Source: an uncultured Desulfobulbaceae bacterium (lineage in GTDB: Bacteria > Desulfobacterota > Desulfobulbia > Desulfobulbales > BM004). From it: 40,304 bases of DNA. Shown here one piece after another: positions 32,948-40,304 of this stretch. How positions within the stretch are numbered: position 1 is the stretch's first letter; each line of letters begins with the position of its first letter. The notes below the pieces were generated by a model that worked only from the letters and a program-made list of their open reading frames with translations, had not been told where the DNA came from and did no database searches. The position numbers and the translations under genes are program-made. The DNA lies in NCBI GenBank assembly GCA_947259115.1, contig CAMYKS010000022.1:1-40304 (forward strand), in the 5' to 3' direction.

Positions 32948-34819
32948 TTATAATTGTAGTTTCTCTTTATGCTTTCCTGACAAAGCAGCCTTTGCCCGCA
33001 GGTCGCCTTGATCTGCTGCCAGCTGGAACCATTTTTTTGCCTGCTCAAAATTTTTACGGCAAAGATGATAAAAACCTAAGATAGCCTGGGACCTGATATC
33101 CTTTTCTGAAGCTTTCAGGTTCAACCATTGAAAGAGGTCCTTGTCTTTAAGCTTTAGGCATTCTTCAAACGTATAGACTTTTGACGCCGTAAAATATGGC
33201 AGGAAATCTTTTATGGAATAGAGGTAATACAGCGTATTTTCATCATTTTTTCTAACGCCTTCGCCTGCCAGAAACATTTTCGCCAATGCCATTTTTGCTG
33301 CCAGTGAAATCGGGGGAATTTCGTACTCTCTTAAAGCGAGAGACTGAAATATGTCAATTGCAAACGTAAGGTTTCTCTTGACCCCGAATCCGCACAGGTA
33401 ACAAACAGCCAGTTCACCCAATATATATGATTTTCTCTGTTTGGATGCTCTAGATAAATATTTTATAGCCTTGTCGTGGTCCGGGGTAACTTTTATGTTA
33501 TTACAACTACCATGCAGGAATGCCTTGCCCAGGGAAAAGCAGGCTTTTTCATGTCCATTCTCGGCAGCCTCGTAATACCACTTGGCAGCCTCCCCGTCTT
33601 CTGTGCCCTGTTCAAAGGACTGCCCCAGGTGATACTGCGCATCAACATTCCCCTGCTCAGCAGCTTTACGGATCCATGTTACCGCCTCCTGTTCATTGGC
33701 AGTATGATCCACTCCAAAACCACGTTCATAAATGAGGCCAATCTGGTACTGAGCATCAGCATTTCCCTTCTCAGCAGCTTTGCGGAAGCATGAAACGGCT
33801 TCCTTGAGAGAATGACAGGTCTCAAAATTCTGCCTGGAAAGTCTGATTAACTGATAAAGGGCATCAACATTTCCCTGTTCAGCGGCCTTAAGGTACCACT
33901 TCACGGACTCGTCCAGGTTAACGACGTTGTTTTCGGCAGCCTCCGCATTTTGATAGTAAAGCCCCAGGTTAAATTGAGCATCGTTGTCCCCTTTTTCAGC
34001 AGCCAGGATAAACCAATCAACGGCCTTCTTGAAGTTCTGCTTGAGGCCTATTCCATTATCATAGCAGCTGCCCATGTAATATTGTCCACGGCTGTAATCC
34101 TGCTCCGCGGCTTTCAGGTACCAACTTACTGCTTTTTTATGGTCTTTTTTCAGTCCATAGCCATGTTGGTAATAATTGCCCAGTTTAATCTGTGCCGGGG
34201 CATAGCCTTGGGCTGCTGCTGTTGCCAGCCATTTCATTTTTTTCTGGACTTGACTGTTGGGGTCATCACTGTCGCCGAATATTTCTTTGAGAAGAATTTC
34301 TTCAGTGGAGAATTTCCCCAGCTTGAATTGCGCTAAAGGGTTGCCAAAGTCGGCTGCTTTTTTAAGCCACGTATATTCATCTTTTATACTGAATTCAGTC
34401 CCCTTGCCATTTGCATAACACTGGCTTAAACGGTACTGGGCAATGCCATAACCCTGTTCAGCTGCTTTCATGTACCATTGGAAGGACAGCGTGTCATCCT
34501 GATTGAGACCTTTACCTAGCATATAGAGTAATCCCAGGTTGTATTGGGATACGGCAAAGCCTTCTTCTGCAGCTTTAGTAAACCAGTATGCGGCTTGTTC
34601 ATAATCCTGTTCCATGTTCTTTCCGGTATAGTAGAGAACACCCAGGTTATTTTGCGCCTCCGGTTCGCCGACAAGGGCTGCTGTTTCGAGGTCAACAGGA
34701 AAGCCGTACTTCGGAGCAATGCCGACTTCAGCCTTGAAGTCTGCCCAAAATGACTCACTGCCAAAATCCTTAATAGGGTCTTTTTCCCCTTTATGAGGGA
34801 GTATATTTATATTGCTCAT
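32948..34819 (-). CDS. Sel1-repeat (TPR-like) protein
   Basis: This is a 623-residue protein with no signal peptide or membrane helix. From about 50 to 615 it is a chain of roughly 14 Sel1-like repeats of 36-44 residues. Typical units are AQNNLGVLYYTGKNMEQDYE, YWFTKAAEEGF and AQYNLGLLYMLGKGL. Sel1 repeats form alpha-solenoids that bind partner proteins. The first 45 residues are unique. It lies upstream of, and in the same direction as, the FecR/CHASE2 pair, separated by 380 bp, so a shared pathway is possible but not shown. The ribosome site is weak. Confidence 0.92.
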   Translation of the reverse strand: MSNINILPHKGEKDPIKDFGSESFWADFKAEVGIAPKYGFPVDLETAALVGEPEAQNNLGVLYYTGKNMEQDYEQAAYWFTKAAEEGFAVSQYNLGLLYMLGKGLNQDDTLSFQWYMKAAEQGYGIAQYRLSQCYANGKGTEFSIKDEYTWLKKAADFGNPLAQFKLGKFSTEEILLKEIFGDSDDPNSQVQKKMKWLATAAAQGYAPAQIKLGNYYQHGYGLKKDHKKAVSWYLKAAEQDYSRGQYYMGSCYDNGIGLKQNFKKAVDWFILAAEKGDNDAQFNLGLYYQNAEAAENNVVNLDESVKWYLKAAEQGNVDALYQLIRLSRQNFETCHSLKEAVSCFRKAAEKGNADAQYQIGLIYERGFGVDHTANEQEAVTWIRKAAEQGNVDAQYHLGQSFEQGTEDGEAAKWYYEAAENGHEKACFSLGKAFLHGSCNNIKVTPDHDKAIKYLSRASKQRKSYILGELAVCYLCGFGVKRNLTFAIDIFQSLALREYEIPPISLAAKMALAKMFLAGEGVRKNDENTLYYLYSIKDFLPYFTASKVYTFEECLKLKDKDLFQWLNLKASEKDIRSQAILGFYHLCRKNFEQAKKWFQLAADQGDLRAKAALSGKHKEKLQL

Positions 34820-35293
34820 AAGGCTTATTTATCATCTTTCATTAGAGTTAGAGTATAATAATAAAAACCGGTCATCTTTTTTAATAACCCGGGGACCTCA
34901 GAAAATACACACCTTGGGATTTCGTCAATCAGGCCTGCATTTTTCAAAGTAAATCCTGCTGTTAGAATGTTGTGTAGTGAGTGAACCAACGGACCTGTAA
35001 ATTGGTTTGTTCTGTGAGTAGAGCAACAGTTATGCCAAAGGCATGTTTTCAAAATAGCTATTACGCTTAACTATCTATTTAAACTGGAATAATTAATTCT
35101 TTGGAGGATAAAATAGATTTATCCGAAGGGGAGTGGAAGCATAAAAAAACAGTCTATGAGTAAACCTTTTAGGCACAAACGCACCCAAAACTTGATAGGA
35201 GGTTATATTTCAAATAGTTATCGTGCTGTAAACTTTGTTAGCAGTTGCTAAAAGTCGGGATTGGGATCGAGCTGTGCCTAAATTGCAAAAAAA
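34820..35293. other. Intergenic stretch without a supported gene
   Basis: A 75-codon frame at 34825-35052 (minus, TTG start) ends next to the Sel1 gene start. It has no ribosome site and an odd Cys/His-rich beginning, so I do not call it. No repeat or RNA family is seen. Confidence 0.4.
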
Positions 35294-37396
35294 CTACTGC
35301 TCTATAACGAATTCATACAGCAGTCCGGATTTGTTGAAATGGGAGAGGATGCTTTTCAGATCATGCAGGCTGAACACGTGGAAATTTATTTCCCAGGCAG
35401 GCCTTTTGGCATCTATTCGTGATACGACAAGGATATCGGCGACCTTCATCTTATCCGGGGCCACGGCAAGCATCATGAAAATTCTGTTCCGTGTCGCTTC
35501 AGGTACAAAAAGATGCTGTTGCTTATTTATTATTGTCTCCTTAAGTTTCCAACTCACTTCCACCACATCTTCACGTCTTACCTTCAAAGTCCGAAATCGG
35601 TCGCATGTTTTTTGGTGTACGGAGATTCCCCGTTCATTGAGAATACCTATAAGGTCCTTCTCCGTTGGATTCGGCTTACAACAGCTGGAAAATTTCACCA
35701 CAGCCGGATCAAGAGTGGTGAGCAAAATCTTATTAAAGCCCCGACCTGAAGGCTTTTTGATATCAAGGTCAGCGGGAAGAAGAGCCATTATTTTCTGACG
35801 CAATTCCCGGAAGGAAATCCCTGCCGCACCAACATTTAAAAATAAATGCTCCAAAGACTCCATGCCCAGTTGTTCCAGGACCTGCTCCTCGAACTGCAAC
35901 AGGTATTTCAATGAAAGCCCATAGCGTTGACATTCCTGTTCCAGTATAACTCTGCCGATTTTGGCTGCCAGATTCTGGCGCCGTATCCTGAAACCTTTTG
36001 CCAGCCCGGAACGGGCCCTGGGTGTCTTGCAGAGCTCCTGCAGTCGGGGTTCAAAAAGGACAGGCTTCTCCTGCAGGACGATCTTGACCCGATCACCATC
36101 CTTTAAAACATGGTGGGGCTCAACCCTTTCACGTTTGATGATTGCGGCAATGCAACGGTTGCCCACCTCGGTATGCACCTGGAAGGCAAAATCGAGCACA
36201 ATGGACTGCAGCGGCAGGCATACCCTGTCACCTTTGGGGGTGAATGTATAAATTTCCTTCTTGCCGCTTGCGGCAATCATCTCACGGGGGGAGAGTCCTT
36301 CTTCCGTGCCTAAAAAATCAAACATCTCCCGCAGGGTTTTTTCAAACTGCCCGGCCGGCTTGTGTTCGGACCAGGCCTTGATGATACCTATTTCGGCATT
36401 GCGCGCCATTTTCGGGGTGCGTATCTTGAACAGGTAGTTTCTGCCTTTGATATTGGCCCGGGCATGCAGCCCCTGGTAGCCGGTGGGTTTCGGGTTGGCG
36501 ATAAAATCGCGGATCGTACGGGGAATTGGGGAAAATTTCTGGTTGACCAGACCAAGTACCCGGTAGCAGGTCTCGATGTCATCTACCCGGACAATAAACT
36601 CCATGGGATGCTCAATGGCCTTGGCCAGCACCTTATGGACCGGGTCAAAGTACCCCCAAAGCCCCTTGGCCCGAGCCGTTATAATACAGTTTATCCAACT
36701 GTGTTTCATATCCTCTCGCAGGGCTGAAACTATCTCCTCCACCTCGGGAGAGTTTTCCAGGTTGCGGATTTGGGCCAGGATCTTGTTGCTCTGCTTGGGG
36801 AATTTGTATTTTAAGGCCAGGTCATACAGTTCCCTTTTGAGGCTGAATAATCCCATGACTTTAGCCATGGGCGCATAGATATCAAGGGTCTCATCAGATA
36901 TTTTCTGGCGCCGGTCCCGGCGCATGGCTTCAAGTGTTCGCAGATTGTGCAGCCTGTCCGCAAGCTTTACCAGCATAACTTCCAAACGGGCTGCCGCGCC
37001 TGAAAATATTTTTCTATGAACAAGTTTATAGAAGGTTTGCTTATCGCCGAAAAAGTGGGTGATCTTCGTGCAGCCGTCAACTATGGCTTCGACATTTTTA
37101 CCGAACTGTTCACCAATTACCTCGGTGGTAACTTCCTTGACGTCTTCAACCGTATCATGCAGGAGCGCGGCGGCCAGAATTTCGGGGTCCCTGATCTCCA
37201 TTTCCTCAACCAGGATCCGGGCAACATTGCAGGGATGCAGAATATAAGGGTCACCACTTTTGCGCCGTTGCCCACTATGGGCCTTCTCTGCAAAATCAAG
37301 TGCTGCAAAGAAAACCTTGGCACTGCCACCTGGATCGCCCAGGTATCTGGCCATCAATTCTTTATAGCCGGCAATATCAAATTCTTTCTTCGCCAT
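35294..37396 (-). CDS. RelA/SpoT homologue with degenerate synthetase domain
   Basis: This 700-residue RSH-type protein has an HD hydrolase domain (about 30-165) that keeps its metal/catalytic set: His54 in ILHPCNVARIL, His80-Asp81 and Glu84-Asp85 in LLHDTVED, and Asp147 in LADRLHNLRTL. The synthetase-like domain (about 235-345) keeps GYQGLH but has lost catalytic acids. Met265 sits where the DLYAIR-type Asp is expected, and YLFKIRT has Leu322 instead of the Glu of EVQIRT. TGS (about 380-442), a CC-containing RIS-like region (SSCCKPNPTEKD) and a C-terminal ACT-like region follow. It is therefore probably a (p)ppGpp hydrolase-only or regulatory paralogue. It is divergent from rnr. No good ribosome site is seen before the ATG. 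Confidence 0.88.
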   Translation of the reverse strand: MAKKEFDIAGYKELMARYLGDPGGSAKVFFAALDFAEKAHSGQRRKSGDPYILHPCNVARILVEEMEIRDPEILAAALLHDTVEDVKEVTTEVIGEQFGKNVEAIVDGCTKITHFFGDKQTFYKLVHRKIFSGAAARLEVMLVKLADRLHNLRTLEAMRRDRRQKISDETLDIYAPMAKVMGLFSLKRELYDLALKYKFPKQSNKILAQIRNLENSPEVEEIVSALREDMKHSWINCIITARAKGLWGYFDPVHKVLAKAIEHPMEFIVRVDDIETCYRVLGLVNQKFSPIPRTIRDFIANPKPTGYQGLHARANIKGRNYLFKIRTPKMARNAEIGIIKAWSEHKPAGQFEKTLREMFDFLGTEEGLSPREMIAASGKKEIYTFTPKGDRVCLPLQSIVLDFAFQVHTEVGNRCIAAIIKRERVEPHHVLKDGDRVKIVLQEKPVLFEPRLQELCKTPRARSGLAKGFRIRRQNLAAKIGRVILEQECQRYGLSLKYLLQFEEQVLEQLGMESLEHLFLNVGAAGISFRELRQKIMALLPADLDIKKPSGRGFNKILLTTLDPAVVKFSSCCKPNPTEKDLIGILNERGISVHQKTCDRFRTLKVRREDVVEVSWKLKETIINKQQHLFVPEATRNRIFMMLAVAPDKMKVADILVVSRIDAKRPAWEINFHVFSLHDLKSILSHFNKSGLLYEFVIEQ

Positions 37397-37620
37397 GCAC
37401 GTGGTGTGTGTGTTCTGCTCTTTATTGTGATATAGAGTATGAAAGGTTTTATTTTAAAATTAAACAGATAACACTGAGTCATCAACCGGACAAGTCTTTT
37501 TTCGGAAAATGGTTTTTTTATCAGGGTCATAAAGCCTGTTTTTCTGCCGGAAAATGGTGTTTCAGGATCACCGGGTGACTAAAAGACTAACCATGCTTGA
37601 CCGTTTTCGGTATTTTAACT

Positions 37621-39867
37621 ATGAGAAAAAGACAGAAAGGATTTCGTACGAAAAAATATAGCAAAACCGGCCCTGCACGGAAGAAATTCCAGCGGGCGGC
37701 CGGGACCGTCAAAAAGCGGAAATATACCAGTGCAGACCTCCTTGAACAGGGAGTTCTCGCTTATCTTTATGAAAAGAGAGAGCCGCAAAATACGGCAAAC
37801 ATCATGGAAGCTCTTTCACTTACCCGCTCCGACAGAAAAGTCCTTTCCAACCTGCTCACCGACCTTTGCAGGAAAGATATAATTTCCTGCCCCAGGAGCA
37901 AAAAGGCCGGTAAACTTTATACCCTCGGGCAAGATATTGATCTTGTCGAAGGCCTGGTCGAGGTTCATCCGCGAGGGTTTGGATTTGCCATCATCGGGGA
38001 TGGACCGGGCGTGCGGGCTCAAAAGGCCGACAAGTCTTTGCGCCAGGACCCGTTTATTGCCCCCGACAACCTGGGAAGCGCGCATCAGGGCGACAGAGTT
38101 ATCTTCAGGCTCATTCCCAAAAAACGCGGCAGGACCGAGGCCTTAGTTATTAAGGTTATTCAGCGGGCTGCCAACGTCCTGGTCGGCACATATGAGGCAG
38201 GAAGACAGACCAGCCTGGTGATCCCGGAAGACGAACGCTTTCTCTTCAACATCATTGTGCACAGGAAAGACTCATGCGGCGCCAAAAACGGTGAGGCGGT
38301 AGTCGTTGAGGTTATTGATTTTAAGACAGGGCAACGCAACCCGGACGGCCGCATCATTGAGGTACTGGGTGACCCGAATGATATAACGGTGCAGAACGAA
38401 ATCGTTATCCGTAAGCATAAACTGCCGCATACGTTTTCCGATAAGGCCCTGGAGGAAGCGGACACATATCCTGACACCATGCCTGAGGAAAAGGGACGGC
38501 TGGACCTCCGCACCATCGCGCATGTGACAATTGACGGTGAAACTGCAAAGGACTTTGACGATGCCGTCGCAGTGGAAAAAACAGCCAAAGGTTGGCGCCT
38601 TTATGTTTCCATTGCCGATGTCAGCTATTATGTCAAGCCGGGATCAGCCCTGGACCAGGAAGCTTACGAACGGGGCACCAGTGTCTATTTCCCGAACCGG
38701 GTTGTACCCATGCTGCCTGAACGCCTTTCCAACAATCTCTGCAGCCTGGTTCCCAATGAACCGCGGCCGGCCTTTACCGCCATAATTGAATTTGACCGGA
38801 AGGGTAAGAGGCTGGCAACAAAGTTCAGCAAGAGCATAATTGTCAGCCAGCACAGGCTGACCTATACCAAAGTTAAACAGATCCTGGTTGACAGGGACAA
38901 AAAACTTATCAACGGGTACAGCGATATTCTGGACCAGCTCAAGGAGATGGCTCAACTGGCAGAAACCCTGGAAAAAATACGGCTTGCCCGGGGCAGTATC
39001 GGTTTCTCCATCCCGGAAGCAGAGATACTCATTGATGCCGAAGGCCAGGTTTCAGATGTTATCAGGTCTGAACGCAACATGGCCCACAAACTCATTGAAG
39101 AATTCATGCTGGCTGCCAACGAGGCCGTAGCTTTTACGCTTTCAGCACATGATTTTCCGTCCTTATACAGGATACATGAATCACCAAATGAAGAGAAGGT
39201 CCGGGAATTTACCACCTTTGCCCAAACATTGGGGCTGCGTCTCCCTGCTGACGGCGGCACCCCCAAGTGGTTCGGCCAGGTTCTCGCCCTGGTGGCAGGC
39301 GCCCCCAAGGAATACATAGTGAACAATATCCTGCTGCGCACCATGCAAAGGGCCCGATATTCTCCGGAGAATGTGGGACATTTCGGCTTAGCTGCCACGC
39401 ACTACACCCATTTCACCTCACCAATACGGCGCTACCCTGATCTGATTGTGCACCGCACCTTACACGCTCTACTATCTAAAAAGAAAAGTGGCAGCCCATC
39501 GCCGGCACCTGACCTGCAGCAGGCCGGCGATTTTCTCTCCGACAGGGAAAGGACGGCAGTTACTGCGGACCGGGAGATGATTGAGCGGCTGCAGGTCCGC
39601 TTCATGGCAGAAAAAGCCGGTGAAGTTTTTGACGGCATTGTTGCAGGAGTCACCTCCTTTGGTCTTTTTATTGAACTGTTGGAGCATTTTGTCAGCGGCG
39701 CCATTGAAATCGCAAAGCTCAAGGGCGACCATTACGAGTTTGATGAAAAAAATTATCGCCTCATAGGTTCACATACCAACAAAATATTCCAGGTAGGCGA
39801 TATGATCAGGGTAAAGGTGGCAAGCGTTGATATACGGCAGAGACGGATTAATTTTGTGCTGGAATGA
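37621..39867 (+). CDS. rnr: Ribonuclease R
   Basis: This 748-residue 3'-to-5' exoribonuclease has a basic N-terminal extension (RKRQKGFRTKKYSK) leading to a winged-helix region (about 35-95). Cold-shock-like domains follow (about 105-250), then the RNB catalytic domain with GETAKDFDDAV at 306-316 (the metal-binding Asp cluster) and HYTHFTSPIRRYPDL. The C-terminal S1 domain (about 665-745) has FDGIVAGVTSFGLFIEL. ATG 37621 is used; TTG 37597 in the same frame is the alternative and neither has a good ribosome site. RNase R degrades structured RNA and is often cold- or stress-induced. A G-rich octamer array begins 5 nt after the stop. Confidence 0.95.
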   Translation: MRKRQKGFRTKKYSKTGPARKKFQRAAGTVKKRKYTSADLLEQGVLAYLYEKREPQNTANIMEALSLTRSDRKVLSNLLTDLCRKDIISCPRSKKAGKLYTLGQDIDLVEGLVEVHPRGFGFAIIGDGPGVRAQKADKSLRQDPFIAPDNLGSAHQGDRVIFRLIPKKRGRTEALVIKVIQRAANVLVGTYEAGRQTSLVIPEDERFLFNIIVHRKDSCGAKNGEAVVVEVIDFKTGQRNPDGRIIEVLGDPNDITVQNEIVIRKHKLPHTFSDKALEEADTYPDTMPEEKGRLDLRTIAHVTIDGETAKDFDDAVAVEKTAKGWRLYVSIADVSYYVKPGSALDQEAYERGTSVYFPNRVVPMLPERLSNNLCSLVPNEPRPAFTAIIEFDRKGKRLATKFSKSIIVSQHRLTYTKVKQILVDRDKKLINGYSDILDQLKEMAQLAETLEKIRLARGSIGFSIPEAEILIDAEGQVSDVIRSERNMAHKLIEEFMLAANEAVAFTLSAHDFPSLYRIHESPNEEKVREFTTFAQTLGLRLPADGGTPKWFGQVLALVAGAPKEYIVNNILLRTMQRARYSPENVGHFGLAATHYTHFTSPIRRYPDLIVHRTLHALLSKKKSGSPSPAPDLQQAGDFLSDRERTAVTADREMIERLQVRFMAEKAGEVFDGIVAGVTSFGLFIELLEHFVSGAIEIAKLKGDHYEFDEKNYRLIGSHTNKIFQVGDMIRVKVASVDIRQRRINFVLE

Positions 39868-39872
39868 TGAGA

Positions 39873-39910
39873 AAGGGTTCAAGGGTTCAAGGGTTCAAGG
39901 GGTCGGGGGT
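39873..39910 (+). repeat. Octamer array (AAGGGTTC unit) downstream of rnr
   Basis: Three perfect AAGGGTTC units (39873-39896), one AAGGGGTC (39897-39904) and GGGGGT follow. It begins 5 nt after the rnr stop and contains five G3-5 tracts in mRNA sense. Confidence 0.9.
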
Positions 39911-40103
39911 AAAAAAAATTTGGACAGGATGCTGACTACTGATAGCTGTCCGCGAATATTCTTTGCCATTTTACGCAGCTGAGCAGCGGAAAAATAACCG
40001 GAAAAGCGCGAGGACTGTCTGAGCGTAGCGAGTTTCGCAGCGCCCGGTTGTATTGAGCAGCACAGGGCAGCCGAAGGCCAAGTGACAGGCTGCCTTTTCT
40101 TTG

Positions 40104-40135
40104 GTTCCTTTCTTTGGGCAATCAAAGAAAGGAAC
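40104..40135. repeat. 13-bp perfect hairpin of a common dispersed repeat
   Basis: GTTCCTTTCTTTG and CAAAGAAAGGAAC flank a 6-nt loop. With the preceding text (GAGCGTAGCGAGTTTCGCAG) it resembles a dispersed intergenic repeat found in many proteobacteria. It sits 37 bp before the trmJ ATG. Confidence 0.6.
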
Positions 40136-40172
40136 AATCAAGACAAGCCACAAAACAAAAAAATATTAAAAC

Positions 40173-40304
40173 ATGCCAAATTTCCCCCAAAAAAAACTGC
40201 ACCTCCTGAACAACATCGCCATTGTCCTCATGGAACCCAAGTATCCGGAAAATATCGGAGCTGCTGCACGCTGTGCCATGAATATGGGAATTTCCCGCTT
40301 GACT
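40173..40304 (+). CDS. trmJ: TrmJ-like tRNA 2'-O-methyltransferase, N-terminal fragment
   Basis: Forty-four codons are visible before the right edge. After MPNFPQKKLHLLNNIAIVL comes EPKYPENIGAAARCAMNMG, the strongly conserved SpoU-class motif 1 with the catalytic-region Asn and Arg (N-I-G-A-A-A-R). TrmJ methylates position 32 of certain tRNAs. No good ribosome site precedes the ATG. Other SpoU-class members remain possible with so little sequence. Confidence 0.75.
   Translation, partial: MPNFPQKKLHLLNNIAIVLMEPKYPENIGAAARCAMNMGISRLT

Noticed and set aside
34825..35052. 75-codon minus-strand frame ending beside the Sel1 gene
   Set aside because: It has a TTG start without a ribosome site and no recognisable domain; kept only as a remark.
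35235..35798. Long plus-strand frame opposite the RSH gene
   Set aside because: It is antisense to a clear RelA/SpoT-type gene and has Ser/Arg-rich shadow composition.

Overview
The window reads as chromosomal DNA of an anaerobic deltaproteobacterium (Desulfobacterota, probably Desulfobulbales-like). The evidence is indirect: a low-molecular-weight siroheme reductase like that of Desulfovibrio, FNR/HcpR-type palindromes, a c-di-GMP-I riboswitch driving a chemoreceptor, several CHASE2/FecR/Sel1-type signalling proteins, moderate GC content and frequent TTG starts. There is no rRNA, tRNA, prophage or complete insertion sequence. Most of the window is ordinary core and accessory genes, with many small dispersed repeats in the gaps.

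Layout. 1-5600: an MFS transporter start, a DUF1858-like redox microprotein behind an FNR/HcpR-like box, yceH, two small hypothetical genes, an OYE-family flavin oxidoreductase paired with an NnrU-like membrane protein, an atypical triosephosphate isomerase, and yaaA. 5785-9450: a ypfJ-type zinc peptidase, a small siroheme reductase gene whose stop codon lies in a MITE-like element, a second repeat-derived element, a His/Met-rich duplicated lipoprotein with a probable leader-peptide attenuator, then a divergent c-di-GMP riboswitch and chemoreceptor. 11776-18257: an EamA transporter, uncharacterised proteins, a cupin, an IscA-like protein, a Fur-box-preceded 46-residue membrane protein and a ferredoxin-nitroreductase fusion. 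18432-24807: a 38-bp inverted-repeat element, then RhlE helicase, an RRM protein and a 47-residue basic protein (an RNA-metabolism group), an ABC-F ATPase and a TrmA-family RNA methyltransferase. 25391-34819: cell-envelope and signalling genes: a repeat lipoprotein with a peptidoglycan-binding domain, a secreted gluzincin, a CHASE2 hybrid histidine kinase with its LysM-FecR partner, and a Sel1-repeat protein. 35294-40304: a RelA/SpoT homologue with an apparently dead synthetase domain, divergent from RNase R, and the start of trmJ.

The most unusual signal is a family of 8-bp tandem repeats. They lie 5-10 nt after the stop codons of yceH, yaaA, the cupin gene and rnr, and a degenerate version follows the DUF1858-like gene. 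All have the G-rich strand in the mRNA sense, which gives G-quadruplex motifs at the 3' ends of transcripts. Other leads are the leader-peptide/terminator arrangement before the His/Met-rich lipoprotein, the triosephosphate isomerase without its catalytic glutamate, the synthetase-dead RSH protein, and the Fur-linked microprotein.
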